Shown: positions 35,758 to 44,725, counted from the stretch's first letter. The stretch is DNA of 64,000 nucleotides from Nocardioides cavernae (GCF_016907475.1 NZ_JAFBCA010000001.1:4774001-4838000), one strand, 5' to 3'. Notes: generated by a model from the sequence alone, not told the origin. Numbers and translations are program-made.

Positions 35758-36726
35758 TCAGCGCAGCAGGTCGGCCAGCATCAGGTCCGAGGCGAGGAGG
35801 GCGTCGCGGTCGGGGGTGGAGCCGCTCGCCAGCAGCTCGTCGGCGCCGGTGGCCTCCGCGAGGGCGTCGAGGCGGCGCCGTACGGTCGCGGGGCTGCCGG
35901 CCACCGCCCGGTCCAGCGAGGCCTCGACCCGTCGGCGTACCTGGCTCGGCCAGGACTCCTCCCGGACGGCGCGGATGCTCTCGAGCGGCGGGAACTCACC
36001 GGTTTGACGCGAGCGAGCCATCGCCCACGCCTCGGGCAGGGCGAGCTCGCGGCCGGTCGCGTCGTCGTCGGAGACGAGCACGTCCAGCGAGACCGTCACC
36101 CGCGGCTCGCTGCCGCGGTGCGGGCGGAACCCGCGGCGGTAGCGCGCCAGCGCATCGGGCAGCTCGGCGGACTCGAGGACGGGGCCACCCACGACCACGG
36201 GCAGACCCAGCCGGGAGGCGACCTCCAGCCCGCGCCCGGTGGCCAGCACGTGCATCGGCACCGGCCTGCCTGTGGAGGGCCGCGCCGTCACCTCCGCGGT
36301 GCCCTCGAGGTAGCCGCGCAGCTCCTCGAGGTCGTCCTCGAACGTGTCGCCGTCCTCGTGGTCACGTCGGAGGGCGCGACGCACCGGCGGCGTGAAACCG
36401 AGCGACCGGCCGAGCCCGAGGTCGACCCGACCGGGGTGGAGGGCGTCCAGCACGAGGAACTGCTCGGCGACCACCAGCGGCTGGTGCAGCGGCAGCATCA
36501 CCCCGCCCGACCCGATCCGGATGCGGTCGGTGCGTGCGCCGATCGCGGCCAGGAGCACGGCCGGTGTCCCGGACGCGATGCCCGGGACGGCGTGGTGCTC
36601 GGCGACCCAGAACCGGTCGTAGCCCACCTGCTCCGCGTGCACCGCCCGGGCGACCGTCGCCTCGAGGGCCTCGGCGTCGGGCAACCCGACGCGGTTGCGG
36701 GAGCGGTCGAGCAGGGAGAGTTTCAC
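35758..36726 (-). CDS. luciferase-like (LLM class) flavin-dependent monooxygenase
   Basis: 322 residues, a TIM-barrel F420/FMN-type protein of the MsnO8-like group. Blocks are LSLLDRSRNR at the start, GYDRFWVAEHHAVPGIASGTP, IRIGSGGVMLPLHQPLVVAEQF and PGRVDLGLGRSLGFTP. The substrate is unknown; such enzymes oxidise small organic molecules with reduced flavin. The GTG start is preceded by GATGAGGAC. It appears monocistronic. Confidence 0.85.
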   Translation of the reverse strand: MKLSLLDRSRNRVGLPDAEALEATVARAVHAEQVGYDRFWVAEHHAVPGIASGTPAVLLAAIGARTDRIRIGSGGVMLPLHQPLVVAEQFLVLDALHPGRVDLGLGRSLGFTPPVRRALRRDHEDGDTFEDDLEELRGYLEGTAEVTARPSTGRPVPMHVLATGRGLEVASRLGLPVVVGGPVLESAELPDALARYRRGFRPHRGSEPRVTVSLDVLVSDDDATGRELALPEAWAMARSRQTGEFPPLESIRAVREESWPSQVRRRVEASLDRAVAGSPATVRRRLDALAEATGADELLASGSTPDRDALLASDLMLADLLR

Positions 36727-36771
36727 GTCCTCATCAACGCGTCACGACCCGATCGGCATCCCGGCCGGCAC

Positions 36772-36870
36772 GACGTCATGGCGGCCGGTCGTCAGGGTGC
36801 CCACCCACCATGACGCTGTCGTCGTACGTCATGGGTCGCGGCGGCCTGGACGACCACCGGCCATGACGTC
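36772..36870. repeat. four alternating CGTCATGG/CCATGACG sites
   Basis: The octamer occurs at 36774-36781 (+), 36808-36815 (-), 36827-36834 (+) and 36861-36868 (-). The outer pair extends to a 22-nt inverted repeat with 19 matches. It fills the 142-nt gap between the LLM and glutaredoxin genes. Confidence 0.6.
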
Positions 36871-37108
36871 AGCCCAGGGCCGCGCGCAGCCGGTTCTCGT
36901 CGACGCGCCAGAAGTCGTGCTGCTTGCCGTCGACGAAGGTCACCGGGACGTCCTCGCCGAAGCGGTCGGCCAGGTCGTCGTCGGTGGTGATGTCGACCTC
37001 CTCGAAGGACTCCCCCAGGTCGGCGCAGACGCGCTCGACGACCACTCGGGCGTCGTCGCACAGGTGGCAGCCCGGCCGGGTGTAGAAGGTGATCCGTGCG
37101 GTGTTCAT
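36869..37108 (-). CDS. glutaredoxin-like protein
   Basis: 79 residues with a thioredoxin fold. The redox motif CHLC (Cys14, Cys17) follows the strand RITFYTRPG, and the cis-Pro region is DVPVTFVDG. Similar short proteins sit beside hemA in mycobacteria. A role in thiol reduction is likely; the partner is unknown. ATG start. It lies 64 nt downstream of the acyl-CoA ligase gene. Confidence 0.85.
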   Translation of the reverse strand: MNTARITFYTRPGCHLCDDARVVVERVCADLGESFEEVDITTDDDLADRFGEDVPVTFVDGKQHDFWRVDENRLRAALG

Positions 37109-37172
37109 TCGGGGTCCCCGCGGCGTTGTTGGGCGGAGCGAAGCGGGGGAGAAGAACGTCGTGGGGTGATCT

Positions 37173-38741
37173 TCATTCGAGGAGTCCCTGGACCCGACGG
37201 CGCTCGAGGCCGCGCAACCGGCCCTTCTGCACCTTGCCGGTCACGGTGAGGGGCAGGGTATCGACGACCTCGATGCGTGAAGGCTGCTTGAAGCGCGCCA
37301 ACCGGCCCTCGGCGTGGGCTCGGACGGCGTCCTCCAGGTCGGCCGGGCGCTCCGCGTGCCCATCGTCGGCGGCCGCGACGACGTACGCCACCACCGCCTC
37401 GCCGGTCACCTCGTCCGGCACCCCGATCACGGCCGCGTCGACGACGCCGTCGACCTCGCGCAGCACGTCCTCGACCTCGGTCGGGTAGACGTTGAAGCCG
37501 CTGACGATCACCAGGTCCTTGACCCGGTCGACGAGGAAGAGGTCGCCGCTCGCGTCGAGGAAGCCGACGTCGCCCGTGCCGTACCAGCCCTCGTCGTCGG
37601 GCCCGTCGGACCCGTCGGGCCAGTAGCCGCTGAAGAGGTTGTCCCCGCGCACCTGGATCTCGCCGGGGTCCTCCCCCTCGACCTGGCTCCAGGTCTCGTC
37701 GACCAGGCGCAGCTCGATGCCGGGCAGCGCCGCGCCGACCGAGCCCGCCCGGGGCTCGCTGCTGCACAGCGTGCTCGTGACCACCGGCGACGCCTCCGTG
37801 AGCCCGTAGCCCTGGTGCACGGGGATGCCGGTGATCGACGTGAACTCCTCGATCACCGCGCCCTCCAGCGGCGCCGACCCGGACAGCACGAGCCGGACCG
37901 GCCCGAGCCGCTCGCGCAGGTGCTCGTCGGGCAGCCAGTGGGCGAAGACGGGCGGCGCGATCGGTACGACGCTGCACGCCTCGTCGTCGATGAGGTCGAG
38001 CACCGCCTGCGGCTCGAAGCGCTCGACGAGCAGCAGCCGCGCCCGGTGGCGCAGCACCCCGCCGAGCACGGCGTTGAGGCCATAGACGTGGAAGAGCGGC
38101 AGGACCCCGAGCACCACGTCGTCGCCGTGCATCATCGGCGGCTCGACGGCCGCCACCTGCTCGATGTTGGCCAGCAGCGCCCGGTGGCTGAGCATCGCCG
38201 CACGGGGCCGACCCGAGGTGCCGCTGGTGTAGAGGAGGGCGGCGAGCTTCTCGGGGTCGGGCAGCGGCGGGATCGGGCGTACGACGTCCGCGCGGAGGTC
38301 GTCGAGCGCGAGCTCCCCCTCGCCGGGCGGGGTGCCGGTGACGACGACGGCCGGCCGGACGACGTCGGGGTCGAGCTCGCCCAGCGCAGCGCGTACGGCG
38401 TCGAGAGCGGTCTCGTCGGCGACCACCATCCGGCTGCCGGAGTCGGCGATCATCCGGGCGAGCTCACCGGGGGTCGACCGGGGGTTGACCGGTACGGCGA
38501 CGACCTGGGCCCGGAGGACGCCGAGGTAGGTCGTGACGAACTCGATGCGGTTGCCGACGGCGATCATCACGCGCTGGCCGGCGCGGATGCCGTGGGCTCC
38601 GAGACCGGTCGCGATGCGGCCGACCTCGTCCTCGAGCCCGGCCCACGTGAGCGTGCGGCCACCGCTCTCGACGAGGGCCTGCCGGTCAGGCACGTCGTCG
38701 GCAGCCTCGGCCACCAGCTCGGAGATGTCGTGGCGCGGCAT
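37173..38741 (-). CDS. acyl-CoA ligase / AMP-dependent synthetase
   Basis: 522 residues, complete ANL fold. The P-loop is YTSGTSGRPRAAMLSH; the usual Pro-Lys-Gly is Pro-Arg-Ala here. GYGLTEASPVV follows, then the hinge DRVKDLVIVSGFNVYP. The C-terminal Lys is in LTVTGKVQKGRL. A fatty or aromatic acid substrate is likely, unassigned. The ATG at 38741 has GGAAGG upstream. It is divergent from the HAD gene with 54 nt between. Confidence 0.85.
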   Translation of the reverse strand: MPRHDISELVAEAADDVPDRQALVESGGRTLTWAGLEDEVGRIATGLGAHGIRAGQRVMIAVGNRIEFVTTYLGVLRAQVVAVPVNPRSTPGELARMIADSGSRMVVADETALDAVRAALGELDPDVVRPAVVVTGTPPGEGELALDDLRADVVRPIPPLPDPEKLAALLYTSGTSGRPRAAMLSHRALLANIEQVAAVEPPMMHGDDVVLGVLPLFHVYGLNAVLGGVLRHRARLLLVERFEPQAVLDLIDDEACSVVPIAPPVFAHWLPDEHLRERLGPVRLVLSGSAPLEGAVIEEFTSITGIPVHQGYGLTEASPVVTSTLCSSEPRAGSVGAALPGIELRLVDETWSQVEGEDPGEIQVRGDNLFSGYWPDGSDGPDDEGWYGTGDVGFLDASGDLFLVDRVKDLVIVSGFNVYPTEVEDVLREVDGVVDAAVIGVPDEVTGEAVVAYVVAAADDGHAERPADLEDAVRAHAEGRLARFKQPSRIEVVDTLPLTVTGKVQKGRLRGLERRRVQGLLE

Positions 38742-38795
38742 GCGTGGATCCTTCCACAGCCCGGCGTCGGCGGCAGGCGCGGCTACGCTTGCCTG

Positions 38796-39683
38796 GTGAC
38801 CCCGTCCGAGCGGCCCCGGCGCCTCAACCTGCAGCAGCGGTCGGCCCTCGCGGGCGAGGCCGCGGCGGCGTCGGCGGAGGTCGAGAACGCCCTCGTCTGG
38901 CCCAGCGACCCGACCGCGGCCGCCTTCTTCGACGTCGACAACACCGTCATGCAGGGCGCCAGCATCTTCCACTTCGCGCGCGGGCTGTACCGCCGCAAGT
39001 TCTTCACCACGAAGGAGATCGCCTCCGCCGCGTGGAAGCAGGCCTACTTCCGGATCGCCGGCGTCGAGGACCCCGAGCACGTGGCGGATGCGCGCAACTC
39101 CGCGCTGTCGTTCATCGCCGGGCACACCACCGCCGAGCTCGAGGAGCTGGGCGAGGAGATCTTCGACGAGGCGATGGCCCACCGGGTGTGGCCCGGCACC
39201 CGCGCCCTGGCCCAGATCCACCTCGACGAGGGCCAGCGGGTGTGGCTGGTGACGGCGGCGCCGATCGAGATCGCGACGATCATCGCCCGACGGCTCGGCC
39301 TCACCGGCGCCATGGGCACCGTGGCCGAGCACGTCGACGGCGTCTACACCGGCCAGCTCGTGGGTGACCTGCTCCACGGCCCCGCCAAGGCGGAGGCGAT
39401 CAAGGCGCTCGCGGCCCGCGAGGGACTCGACCTCGCCCGCTGCTCGGCGTACTCCGACTCCAGCAACGACCTGCCGATGCTCTCCCTCGTCGGCGACCCG
39501 TGCGCCATCAACCCGGACGCCCGGCTGCGGGCGCACGCCCGCGCCCACGGCTGGCGGATCCACGACTACCGCACCGGCCGCAAGGCGGCACGGGTCGGCT
39601 TCCTCGGCGCCGCGGTGGCCGGCGCGGTGACGGGCGCTGTCGCCGCGGGCGTGAGCCTGCGCGGTCGCGACCGCTCCGCCTGA
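38796..39683 (+). CDS. HAD-IB family phosphatase (SerB1-like)
   Basis: 295 residues. The HAD motif I is FFDVDNTVM (nucleophile Asp46, Asp48), motif II VTAAP, and the motif III/IV region YSDSSNDLPML. The C-terminus has a membrane helix (VGFLGAAVAGAVTGAVAAG), so it is probably membrane-tethered. Substrates of this group, often called SerB1, are not certain. The GTG start is 6 nt after TACGCT (leaderless). Confidence 0.87.
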   Translation: MTPSERPRRLNLQQRSALAGEAAAASAEVENALVWPSDPTAAAFFDVDNTVMQGASIFHFARGLYRRKFFTTKEIASAAWKQAYFRIAGVEDPEHVADARNSALSFIAGHTTAELEELGEEIFDEAMAHRVWPGTRALAQIHLDEGQRVWLVTAAPIEIATIIARRLGLTGAMGTVAEHVDGVYTGQLVGDLLHGPAKAEAIKALAAREGLDLARCSAYSDSSNDLPMLSLVGDPCAINPDARLRAHARAHGWRIHDYRTGRKAARVGFLGAAVAGAVTGAVAAGVSLRGRDRSA

Positions 39684-39686
39684 CCT

Positions 39687-39737
39687 GTAACCGAAAGTTA
39701 CTCACGGGTTCACAAGACCGGGACCGGCCCCTATCGT
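39687..39737 (+). promoter_or_regulatory. sigma-factor gene promoter with BldD-like site
   Basis: TTCACA (39709-39714), 17 nt and TATCGT (39732-39737) form a promoter. Upstream lie a 15-bp palindrome, GTAAC-CGAAA-GTTAC (39687-39701), and an overlapping AGTTA-C-TCACG (39696-39706) that resembles the BldD box AGTGA-n-TCACC. BldD represses bldN in Streptomyces. Confidence 0.5.
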
Positions 39738-39768
39738 GGATGATGCTGCAACCGGGAGGGGACACCGC

Positions 39769-40551
39769 ATGCGGTCGACGAACGACATCGATCGTGCCTT
39801 CGAACAAGGCATGGACGCGCTCCGGCGCGCCGTCCTCGCTGCCCTGTCCCCCCGCCTGGTCCTCCAGCCCGCAGGCCACGTGCTGCTCTCCGAGACGGCC
39901 ACGCCCGGCGCGTCCGTCGGCGGCCCCGACGGACGCTCCGGCTCCGGCCCGGTCGGAGACGAGGACCGCGCGACGTCGTCCGAGGTCGACGGGGCCGAGC
40001 GCGAGCGGCTGATCGCGCTCGTCGAGCTCGCCCGCGCCGGCGACAAGGAGGCGTTCGGCCTCCTCTACGACCACTACCAGGCCTCGGTCTACCGCTTCCT
40101 CTACTACCGCACCCGCTCGCAGACGCTCGCCGAGGACCTCACCTCGGAGACCTTCTTCCGGGCGCTGCGCAGCATGAACAGCTTCCGGTGGCAGGGCAAG
40201 GACTTCGGCGCCTGGCTGATGACGATCGCGCGCAACCTCACGATGGACCACTTCAAGGCCGGCCGCACCCGCCTCGAGATGACCACCGAGGACATGACCC
40301 CGCACGACGACACCACCGAGGGGCCCGAGGACACGGTCATCGCCGGCCTCACCAACGAGGTGCTGCTCAAGGCGCTCACCGAGCTCCCGGTCGAGCAGCG
40401 CGAGTGCCTCATCATGCGGTTCCTGCAGGGCCTCTCGATCGCCGAGACGGCGCGCGCCCTCGACCGTTCCGACGGCGCGGTCAAGCAGCTCCAGCTCCGC
40501 GGCGTGCGCAATCTCGCCAAGCTGCTGCCGGAGGGGTTGAGAGACGCGTGA
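39769..40551 (+). CDS. BldN-like ECF RNA polymerase sigma factor
   Basis: 260 residues. An 85-90 residue N-terminal extension precedes sigma region 2 (about 90-160: DKEAFGLLYDHYQASVYRFLYYR, AEDLTSETFFRA) and region 4 (about 195-255: ALTELPVEQRECLIMRFLQGLS, ARALDRSDGAVKQLQ). Streptomyces BldN likewise has a long pro-sequence removed after synthesis. The rex-HAD-sigma order and the membrane partner downstream support the assignment. The ATG at 39769 has GGAGGGG 8 nt upstream; the GTG at 39736 lies inside the -10. Confidence 0.8.
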   Translation: MRSTNDIDRAFEQGMDALRRAVLAALSPRLVLQPAGHVLLSETATPGASVGGPDGRSGSGPVGDEDRATSSEVDGAERERLIALVELARAGDKEAFGLLYDHYQASVYRFLYYRTRSQTLAEDLTSETFFRALRSMNSFRWQGKDFGAWLMTIARNLTMDHFKAGRTRLEMTTEDMTPHDDTTEGPEDTVIAGLTNEVLLKALTELPVEQRECLIMRFLQGLSIAETARALDRSDGAVKQLQLRGVRNLAKLLPEGLRDA

Positions 40552-40630
40552 CACACCCCGTAACCCCTGCCCCGTCTGGCTCGTTCGTCCCAGTGGGAGG
40601 ACCCGCCAGCTGTGAGACAGGACGACCGCG

Positions 40631-41908
40631 ATGACAGCGCCCTTCTCGGGACGACGACGTGCCGACGAGTTCGAGGCACTCCTATCCCGCGACCCCACGA
40701 CCGCCTCCGCGGGGAGTGACACCGAGCGCTACGCCGACCTGCTCGAGGTCGTCGCCGACCTGCGGGCGGTGCCGCCCACGACCGCGCGGCCCGAGTTCGT
40801 GGCGTCGTTGCGCGAGCGCCTGATGGCCGAGGCCGACACCGCCCTGGTCCGGCAGCCGCCCGCCCCGTCGCGACTGGCGATGCCCACCTCGTCGCGCACC
40901 CGCCAGCGCCGCATCGGCGCCGTCCTCGGCGGTGCCGCCCTCGTGGGCTCGGCGGCCACCATGGCCGTAGCGGCGCAGACCGCGCTGCCCGGCGAGTCCC
41001 TCTACGGAGTGAAGCGTGGGATCGAGTCCGCTCAGGTACGCCTCGCCACCGACGACGCCGACCGCGGCCGCACCCTGCTGGCCCAGGCCGGCACCCGGCT
41101 CACCGAGCTGGAGGAGCTGGCCGCCGGCGACGCGGGTCGCGACGAGCTCGTGCCCGACACGCTCGACTCGTTCACGCGCCAGTCCAGCGACGGCGTGCGC
41201 AGCCTGCTCGTGTCGTACGAGGCCACGGGCAGCGAGGGCGACGCCCAGGTCGCACGCGACTTCACCGCCACCAGCATGGACCGCCTCGAGCGCCTCCAGG
41301 GCGAGCTGCCGGAGAGCGCCCGCGACGACCTGCTGGCTGCCGGGCGGACGCTCGCCGACCTCGATCTCGAGGTGAGCAACGTCTGCCTGACCTGCACCGG
41401 CGGCATCACCACGACGCCCGAGTTCCTGCTGACCAGCGCCCCGCAGGTCGGCCTGCTCAGCGGGCTCGACACCGACCAGCTGACGCTGGAGGGGGCGCCG
41501 ATCTCCGGCCAGGACCTCACCGGCATCAAGGTCCCCGAGGCCCTCGACCCGCAGCAGGTCGTGCCGACCGCACAGCCGTCCACCACCCTCGGCCCCGGAC
41601 CGGGCTCCGTGGTGCCCGACCCGACCAGCGTCGACCCGACCAAGCCCGACCCGACCAAGCCGGTCAAGGACATCACCAAGAACCTCACCGACACGGTGAC
41701 CGACACGACCGACACCGTCACCGACGGCCTCACCGACACCACCGGCAGCCTGACCAGCCAGCTCGACGACGTGACCGGCGGTGCGCTCGGCGGCCTCACG
41801 TCGGGCGCCGACGACGCGACCGGGGGGCTCATCGGCGAGGTGACCGGCACCCTCGACGGAGCCACCGGCGGCACGCTCGGCAACGCGACCGGCGGTCTCC
41901 TGCCCTAG
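40631..41908 (+). CDS. membrane protein, candidate anti-sigma factor for the adjacent ECF sigma
   Basis: 425 residues. A cytosolic N-terminus (RRRADEFEALLSRDP...YADLLEVVADLRAVP) is followed by one helix (about 97-115, GAVLGGAALVGSAATMAVAA) and a DUF5667-like helical domain (about 118-250, GESLYGVKRGIESAQVRLA). A Pro/Thr/Asp-rich tail ends the chain. The position 79 nt after the BldN-like gene and the topology resemble the BldN-RsbN pair of Streptomyces; sequestration of the sigma factor is inference. Confidence 0.65.
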   Translation: MTAPFSGRRRADEFEALLSRDPTTASAGSDTERYADLLEVVADLRAVPPTTARPEFVASLRERLMAEADTALVRQPPAPSRLAMPTSSRTRQRRIGAVLGGAALVGSAATMAVAAQTALPGESLYGVKRGIESAQVRLATDDADRGRTLLAQAGTRLTELEELAAGDAGRDELVPDTLDSFTRQSSDGVRSLLVSYEATGSEGDAQVARDFTATSMDRLERLQGELPESARDDLLAAGRTLADLDLEVSNVCLTCTGGITTTPEFLLTSAPQVGLLSGLDTDQLTLEGAPISGQDLTGIKVPEALDPQQVVPTAQPSTTLGPGPGSVVPDPTSVDPTKPDPTKPVKDITKNLTDTVTDTTDTVTDGLTDTTGSLTSQLDDVTGGALGGLTSGADDATGGLIGEVTGTLDGATGGTLGNATGGLLP

Positions 41909-41938
41909 CTGCTGCGCCGCTCCGTCGGCGTCGGCAGG

Positions 41939-43165
41939 TCAGCCGAAGGCGCTGCCGCGCTCGCGCAGCAGGTCGAAGAGCGTGTGCTGGATGGTCTCGC
42001 GCACCTGGTCGGTGACGTTGAAGACCAGCATCGGGTCCTCGGCCTCGCCGGGCTCGTAGGCGTCGGTGCGGATCGGCTCGCCGAACTCGAGGATCCACTT
42101 CGAGGGCAGCGGCACCATGCCGAGCGGACCGAGCCACGGGAAGAACGGCGTGATCGGGATGTAGGGCACCCCGAGCAGCCGCGCCAGCGACGGGACGTTG
42201 CCGACGAGCGGGTAGATCTCCTCGGCGCCCACCAGGGAGAGCGGGATGATGGGTACGCCGGTGCGCAGCGCGGCCGAGACGAACCCGCCGCGCCCGAAGC
42301 GCTGCAGCTTGTAGCGCTCGCTGAACGGCTTGCCGATGCCCTTGAACCCCTCCGGCCAGACGCCGACGAGCTCGCCGCCCGACAGCATCCGCTCGGCGTC
42401 CTCGGTGCAGGCCAGGGTGGCGCCGCCCTTGCGGGCGAGCGAGCTGACCAGGGGCAGCTTGAAGACCAGGTCGGCGCCGAGCGGGCGCAGGAAGCGGCCG
42501 GCGTGGTCGTGCACCGTCAGCATCGTCATCAGGCCGTCGAGCGGCACGGTGCCGGAGTGGTTGGAGACCACGAGGGCGCCGCCCTGGGCGGGGATGTTCT
42601 CCAGCCCGCGGACCTCGAGGCGGAACCACTTCTCCGCGATCGGCCGCAGCGCGGCCATGAAGAACCGCTCGGTCAGCTCGCGGTCGAAGCCGTAGTCGTC
42701 GACGTCGTAGTCGCCCTCGAGGCGGCGGCGGACGAACGCCATCAGCTCGGCGAGGCGCCGCTCCCAGTCGGCGCCGAAGATCTCCTGCGCGGCGTCCTGG
42801 GCGGCCGCCAGCCACTCCCCGACCGGGATGCCGGTGGTGGGCGACGGCTGATCCACGTCGTCGGCGGTGGGCGGCCCCACGTCGACTGGCGGCACGGCCT
42901 TCTCGTCGGACTCGGCGGGATGGCTCGACCCGGTCGCCCGGCCTGCACCGGTGCGGGCCTTCTTCTTCCCTGCGGCCGGAGCGGCCGGCTTGGTGGTCGG
43001 CTTGGTGGTCGGCTTGGTGGTCGCGGCCTTGCGGGCCGTCGGGGCCAGGTTGCGCGCGGCCGAGGACGGTCGGGCGCTGCCGGAACCGCGGCCCGGGCGA
43101 CCACCGGTGCCGATCGGGATGACGACGGCGTGGTCGCCGTCGCGGCGGCGGGCTTCCTCAGGCAC
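41939..43165 (-). CDS. PlsC-family 1-acylglycerol-3-phosphate acyltransferase-like protein
   Basis: 408 residues. A basic, low-complexity N-terminus (about 1-110, with TTKPTTKP repeats) precedes the acyltransferase domain. The catalytic HX4D motif is NHSGTVPLDG, followed by WPEGFKG and GVPIIPLSLVGAEE. Conserved next to the epimerase in mycobacteria and Streptomyces as far as I recall. A phospholipid or glycolipid acyl acceptor is probable. The GTG start overlaps the epimerase end by 8 nt. Confidence 0.85.
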   Translation of the reverse strand: MPEEARRRDGDHAVVIPIGTGGRPGRGSGSARPSSAARNLAPTARKAATTKPTTKPTTKPAAPAAGKKKARTGAGRATGSSHPAESDEKAVPPVDVGPPTADDVDQPSPTTGIPVGEWLAAAQDAAQEIFGADWERRLAELMAFVRRRLEGDYDVDDYGFDRELTERFFMAALRPIAEKWFRLEVRGLENIPAQGGALVVSNHSGTVPLDGLMTMLTVHDHAGRFLRPLGADLVFKLPLVSSLARKGGATLACTEDAERMLSGGELVGVWPEGFKGIGKPFSERYKLQRFGRGGFVSAALRTGVPIIPLSLVGAEEIYPLVGNVPSLARLLGVPYIPITPFFPWLGPLGMVPLPSKWILEFGEPIRTDAYEPGEAEDPMLVFNVTDQVRETIQHTLFDLLRERGSAFG

Positions 43166-44135
43166 GGCCGGCCCCCTCCCTGACGGCGGGCGCGACGGAC
43201 TGGCAGAAGTCGGCGAACGTCTCGGCCGTCGTGAACTGCGGCTCGAAGCCGAGCACGGTGCGCATCCGGGTGGTGTCCACGCCCCGACCGTAGGTCAGGA
43301 ACCCCAGTTGCTCGGGCGAGAAGTCCGACACGCGGGCCTGGCGCATGGTCGAGCCGAGCCGACCGACCGCGAAGCGCGGCAGCGACACCGACGGCGTGCC
43401 GAGGCGTCGTACGGCCTGGCTCAGCGTCATAACCCCGTCACCGGCGACGTTGAAGGTGCCGGGCACCCCGGTGGTCGCGGCGTGGCACAGCACCCGCATC
43501 AGGTCGTCCTCGTGGAGGAGCTGGAGCCGCGGGTCGAAGCCGAGGACCCGGGGGATCACGGGGAGCCGGAAGTAGTTGGTCAGCGGGCTCGAGACGTGGG
43601 GGCCGACCACGTTGGCCGCCCGGATCATCGTGACGTCGACGTCGGGGCGCCGACGGGCGAACCCGCGGACATAGCCCTCGATCTCGTAGACGTCCTTCGC
43701 GTAGCCCGAGGAGGGCAGGCGCTTGGGACCCATGTCCTCGGTGAACATCGCGGGGTCACGAGGACCGGAGCCGTAGACGGTGGTGGTCGACTTCACGACC
43801 AGCCGCTCGACGGTCGCCGACTTCTGGCACGCAGCGAGCAGCTGCATGGAGCCGATGACGTTGAGCTCCTTCATCGTCCCGCGACCACCGGCCGAGCCGG
43901 GGGTCGCGATCACGCTCATGTGGACGACGGTGTCGACGTCCTCCTTCGCGATGACCTTCGCGATGACCGGGTTGCGGATGTCGGCGCGGACGAAGGAGAC
44001 GTCGCCGATGTCACCGCGCGGCGGGACTGCGTCCACGCCGATGACTCGATCGATGGACGGGTCGCCGGTCGCGGCGCGCGCGAATCGACGTCCGATGTCC
44101 CGGGATATCCCGGTGACCAGCACGACCCGCCCCAT
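43158..44135 (-). CDS. NAD-dependent epimerase/dehydratase family protein
   Basis: 325 residues, extended short-chain dehydrogenase fold. The nucleotide motif is VLVTGISRDIGRR, with DIRNP and STTTVYGSG further on. In the active-site segment GYAKDVYEIE the canonical YxxxK is not intact (Tyr-Ala-Lys-Asp-Val), so catalysis may differ. The sugar substrate is unknown. ATG start. It is third in the leftward bldC-bS22-epimerase-acyltransferase series. Confidence 0.82.
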   Translation of the reverse strand: MGRVVLVTGISRDIGRRFARAATGDPSIDRVIGVDAVPPRGDIGDVSFVRADIRNPVIAKVIAKEDVDTVVHMSVIATPGSAGGRGTMKELNVIGSMQLLAACQKSATVERLVVKSTTTVYGSGPRDPAMFTEDMGPKRLPSSGYAKDVYEIEGYVRGFARRRPDVDVTMIRAANVVGPHVSSPLTNYFRLPVIPRVLGFDPRLQLLHEDDLMRVLCHAATTGVPGTFNVAGDGVMTLSQAVRRLGTPSVSLPRFAVGRLGSTMRQARVSDFSPEQLGFLTYGRGVDTTRMRTVLGFEPQFTTAETFADFCQSVAPAVREGAGRA

Positions 44136-44147
44136 GGTCGAGGGGTG

Positions 44148-44249
44148 TTACTTGCCGAGCTTGCGGCGCTGCACGCGCGTCTTCTTGAGCAGCTTGCGGT
44201 GCTTCTTCTTGGCCATGCGCTTGCGCCGCTTCTTGATGACAGAACCCAC
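44148..44249 (-). CDS. bS22-type small ribosomal protein (AURKAIP1/COX24 domain)
   Basis: 33 residues, almost entirely basic: starts [17 protein letters not shown] and ends RVQRRKLGK. This is the tiny 30S protein (bS22) found in mycobacterial ribosomes and encoded beside a BldC-like gene. The GTG start has AAAGGTC upstream. It ends 12 nt before the epimerase ATG. Confidence 0.88.
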   Translation of the reverse strand: MGSVIKKRRKRMAKKKHRKLLKKTRVQRRKLGK

Positions 44250-44368
44250 GAAATCAGACCTTTCCTTGCGACCGACGTTCGTCGGCCGGACCCGCACACC
44301 CTACTGGCCGGGTGCGGGCAGCGCGGAATCGAGTCGAACCAGTGGATCCCCGCCGGGGACGAGCGCCG

Positions 44369-44575
44369 TCAGCCGGCGTTGTAGAAGCTCTTGCGGAGGT
44401 ACTCGTTGACGTCGTCCTCGCGGACCCGGAAGGAGCGGCCGACGCGGACGGCGGGCAGCTCACCGCCGTGCACGAGCCGGTAGACCGTCATCTTCGAGAC
44501 GCGCATCCTGGCCGCGACCTCGGCGATGGTCAGGAACTGCGCCTCGGACATGTCGCCTGGGGTGTTCTCAGCCAT
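44369..44575 (-). CDS. bldC: BldC-type MerR-like DNA-binding protein
   Basis: 68 residues, a single winged-helix of the MerR/excisionase type: FLTIAEVAARMRVSKMTVYRLVHGGELPAVRVGRSFRVREDDVNEYL covers nearly the whole chain (broken here only by family variation). In Streptomyces BldC binds direct repeats cooperatively and delays development. Position before bS22 and proC is conserved. The leader of about 70 nt carries a GCCGG/CCGGC hairpin at 44609-44629. Confidence 0.9.
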   Translation of the reverse strand: MAENTPGDMSEAQFLTIAEVAARMRVSKMTVYRLVHGGELPAVRVGRSFRVREDDVNEYLRKSFYNAG

Positions 44576-44650
44576 GGGTGTGCACCGATCCTTCTGCGCG
44601 GCGACGGCGCCGGCTTCCGAACCGGCGTCACAGGCGTGCCGCTCTCGCTG

Positions 44651-44656
44651 ACAATA
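44651..44656 (-). promoter_or_regulatory. -10 element of the bldC promoter
   Basis: Minus-strand TATTGT within an unusually A/T-rich stretch (44645-44700). It predicts a start near 44644 and a leader of about 70 nt. The -35 is not clear. Confidence 0.4.
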
Positions 44657-44725
44657 GGGCTCGCGTGACGCGTGGGGAAGAGTAATGCCAGAGAAACTTG
44701 TGTGACTGCGGCGTGTCGGCTTGCC

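Noticed and set aside
36727..36868. CRISPR-like array
   Set aside because: Four octamers in alternating orientation are not direct repeats with unique spacers, and there are no cas genes.
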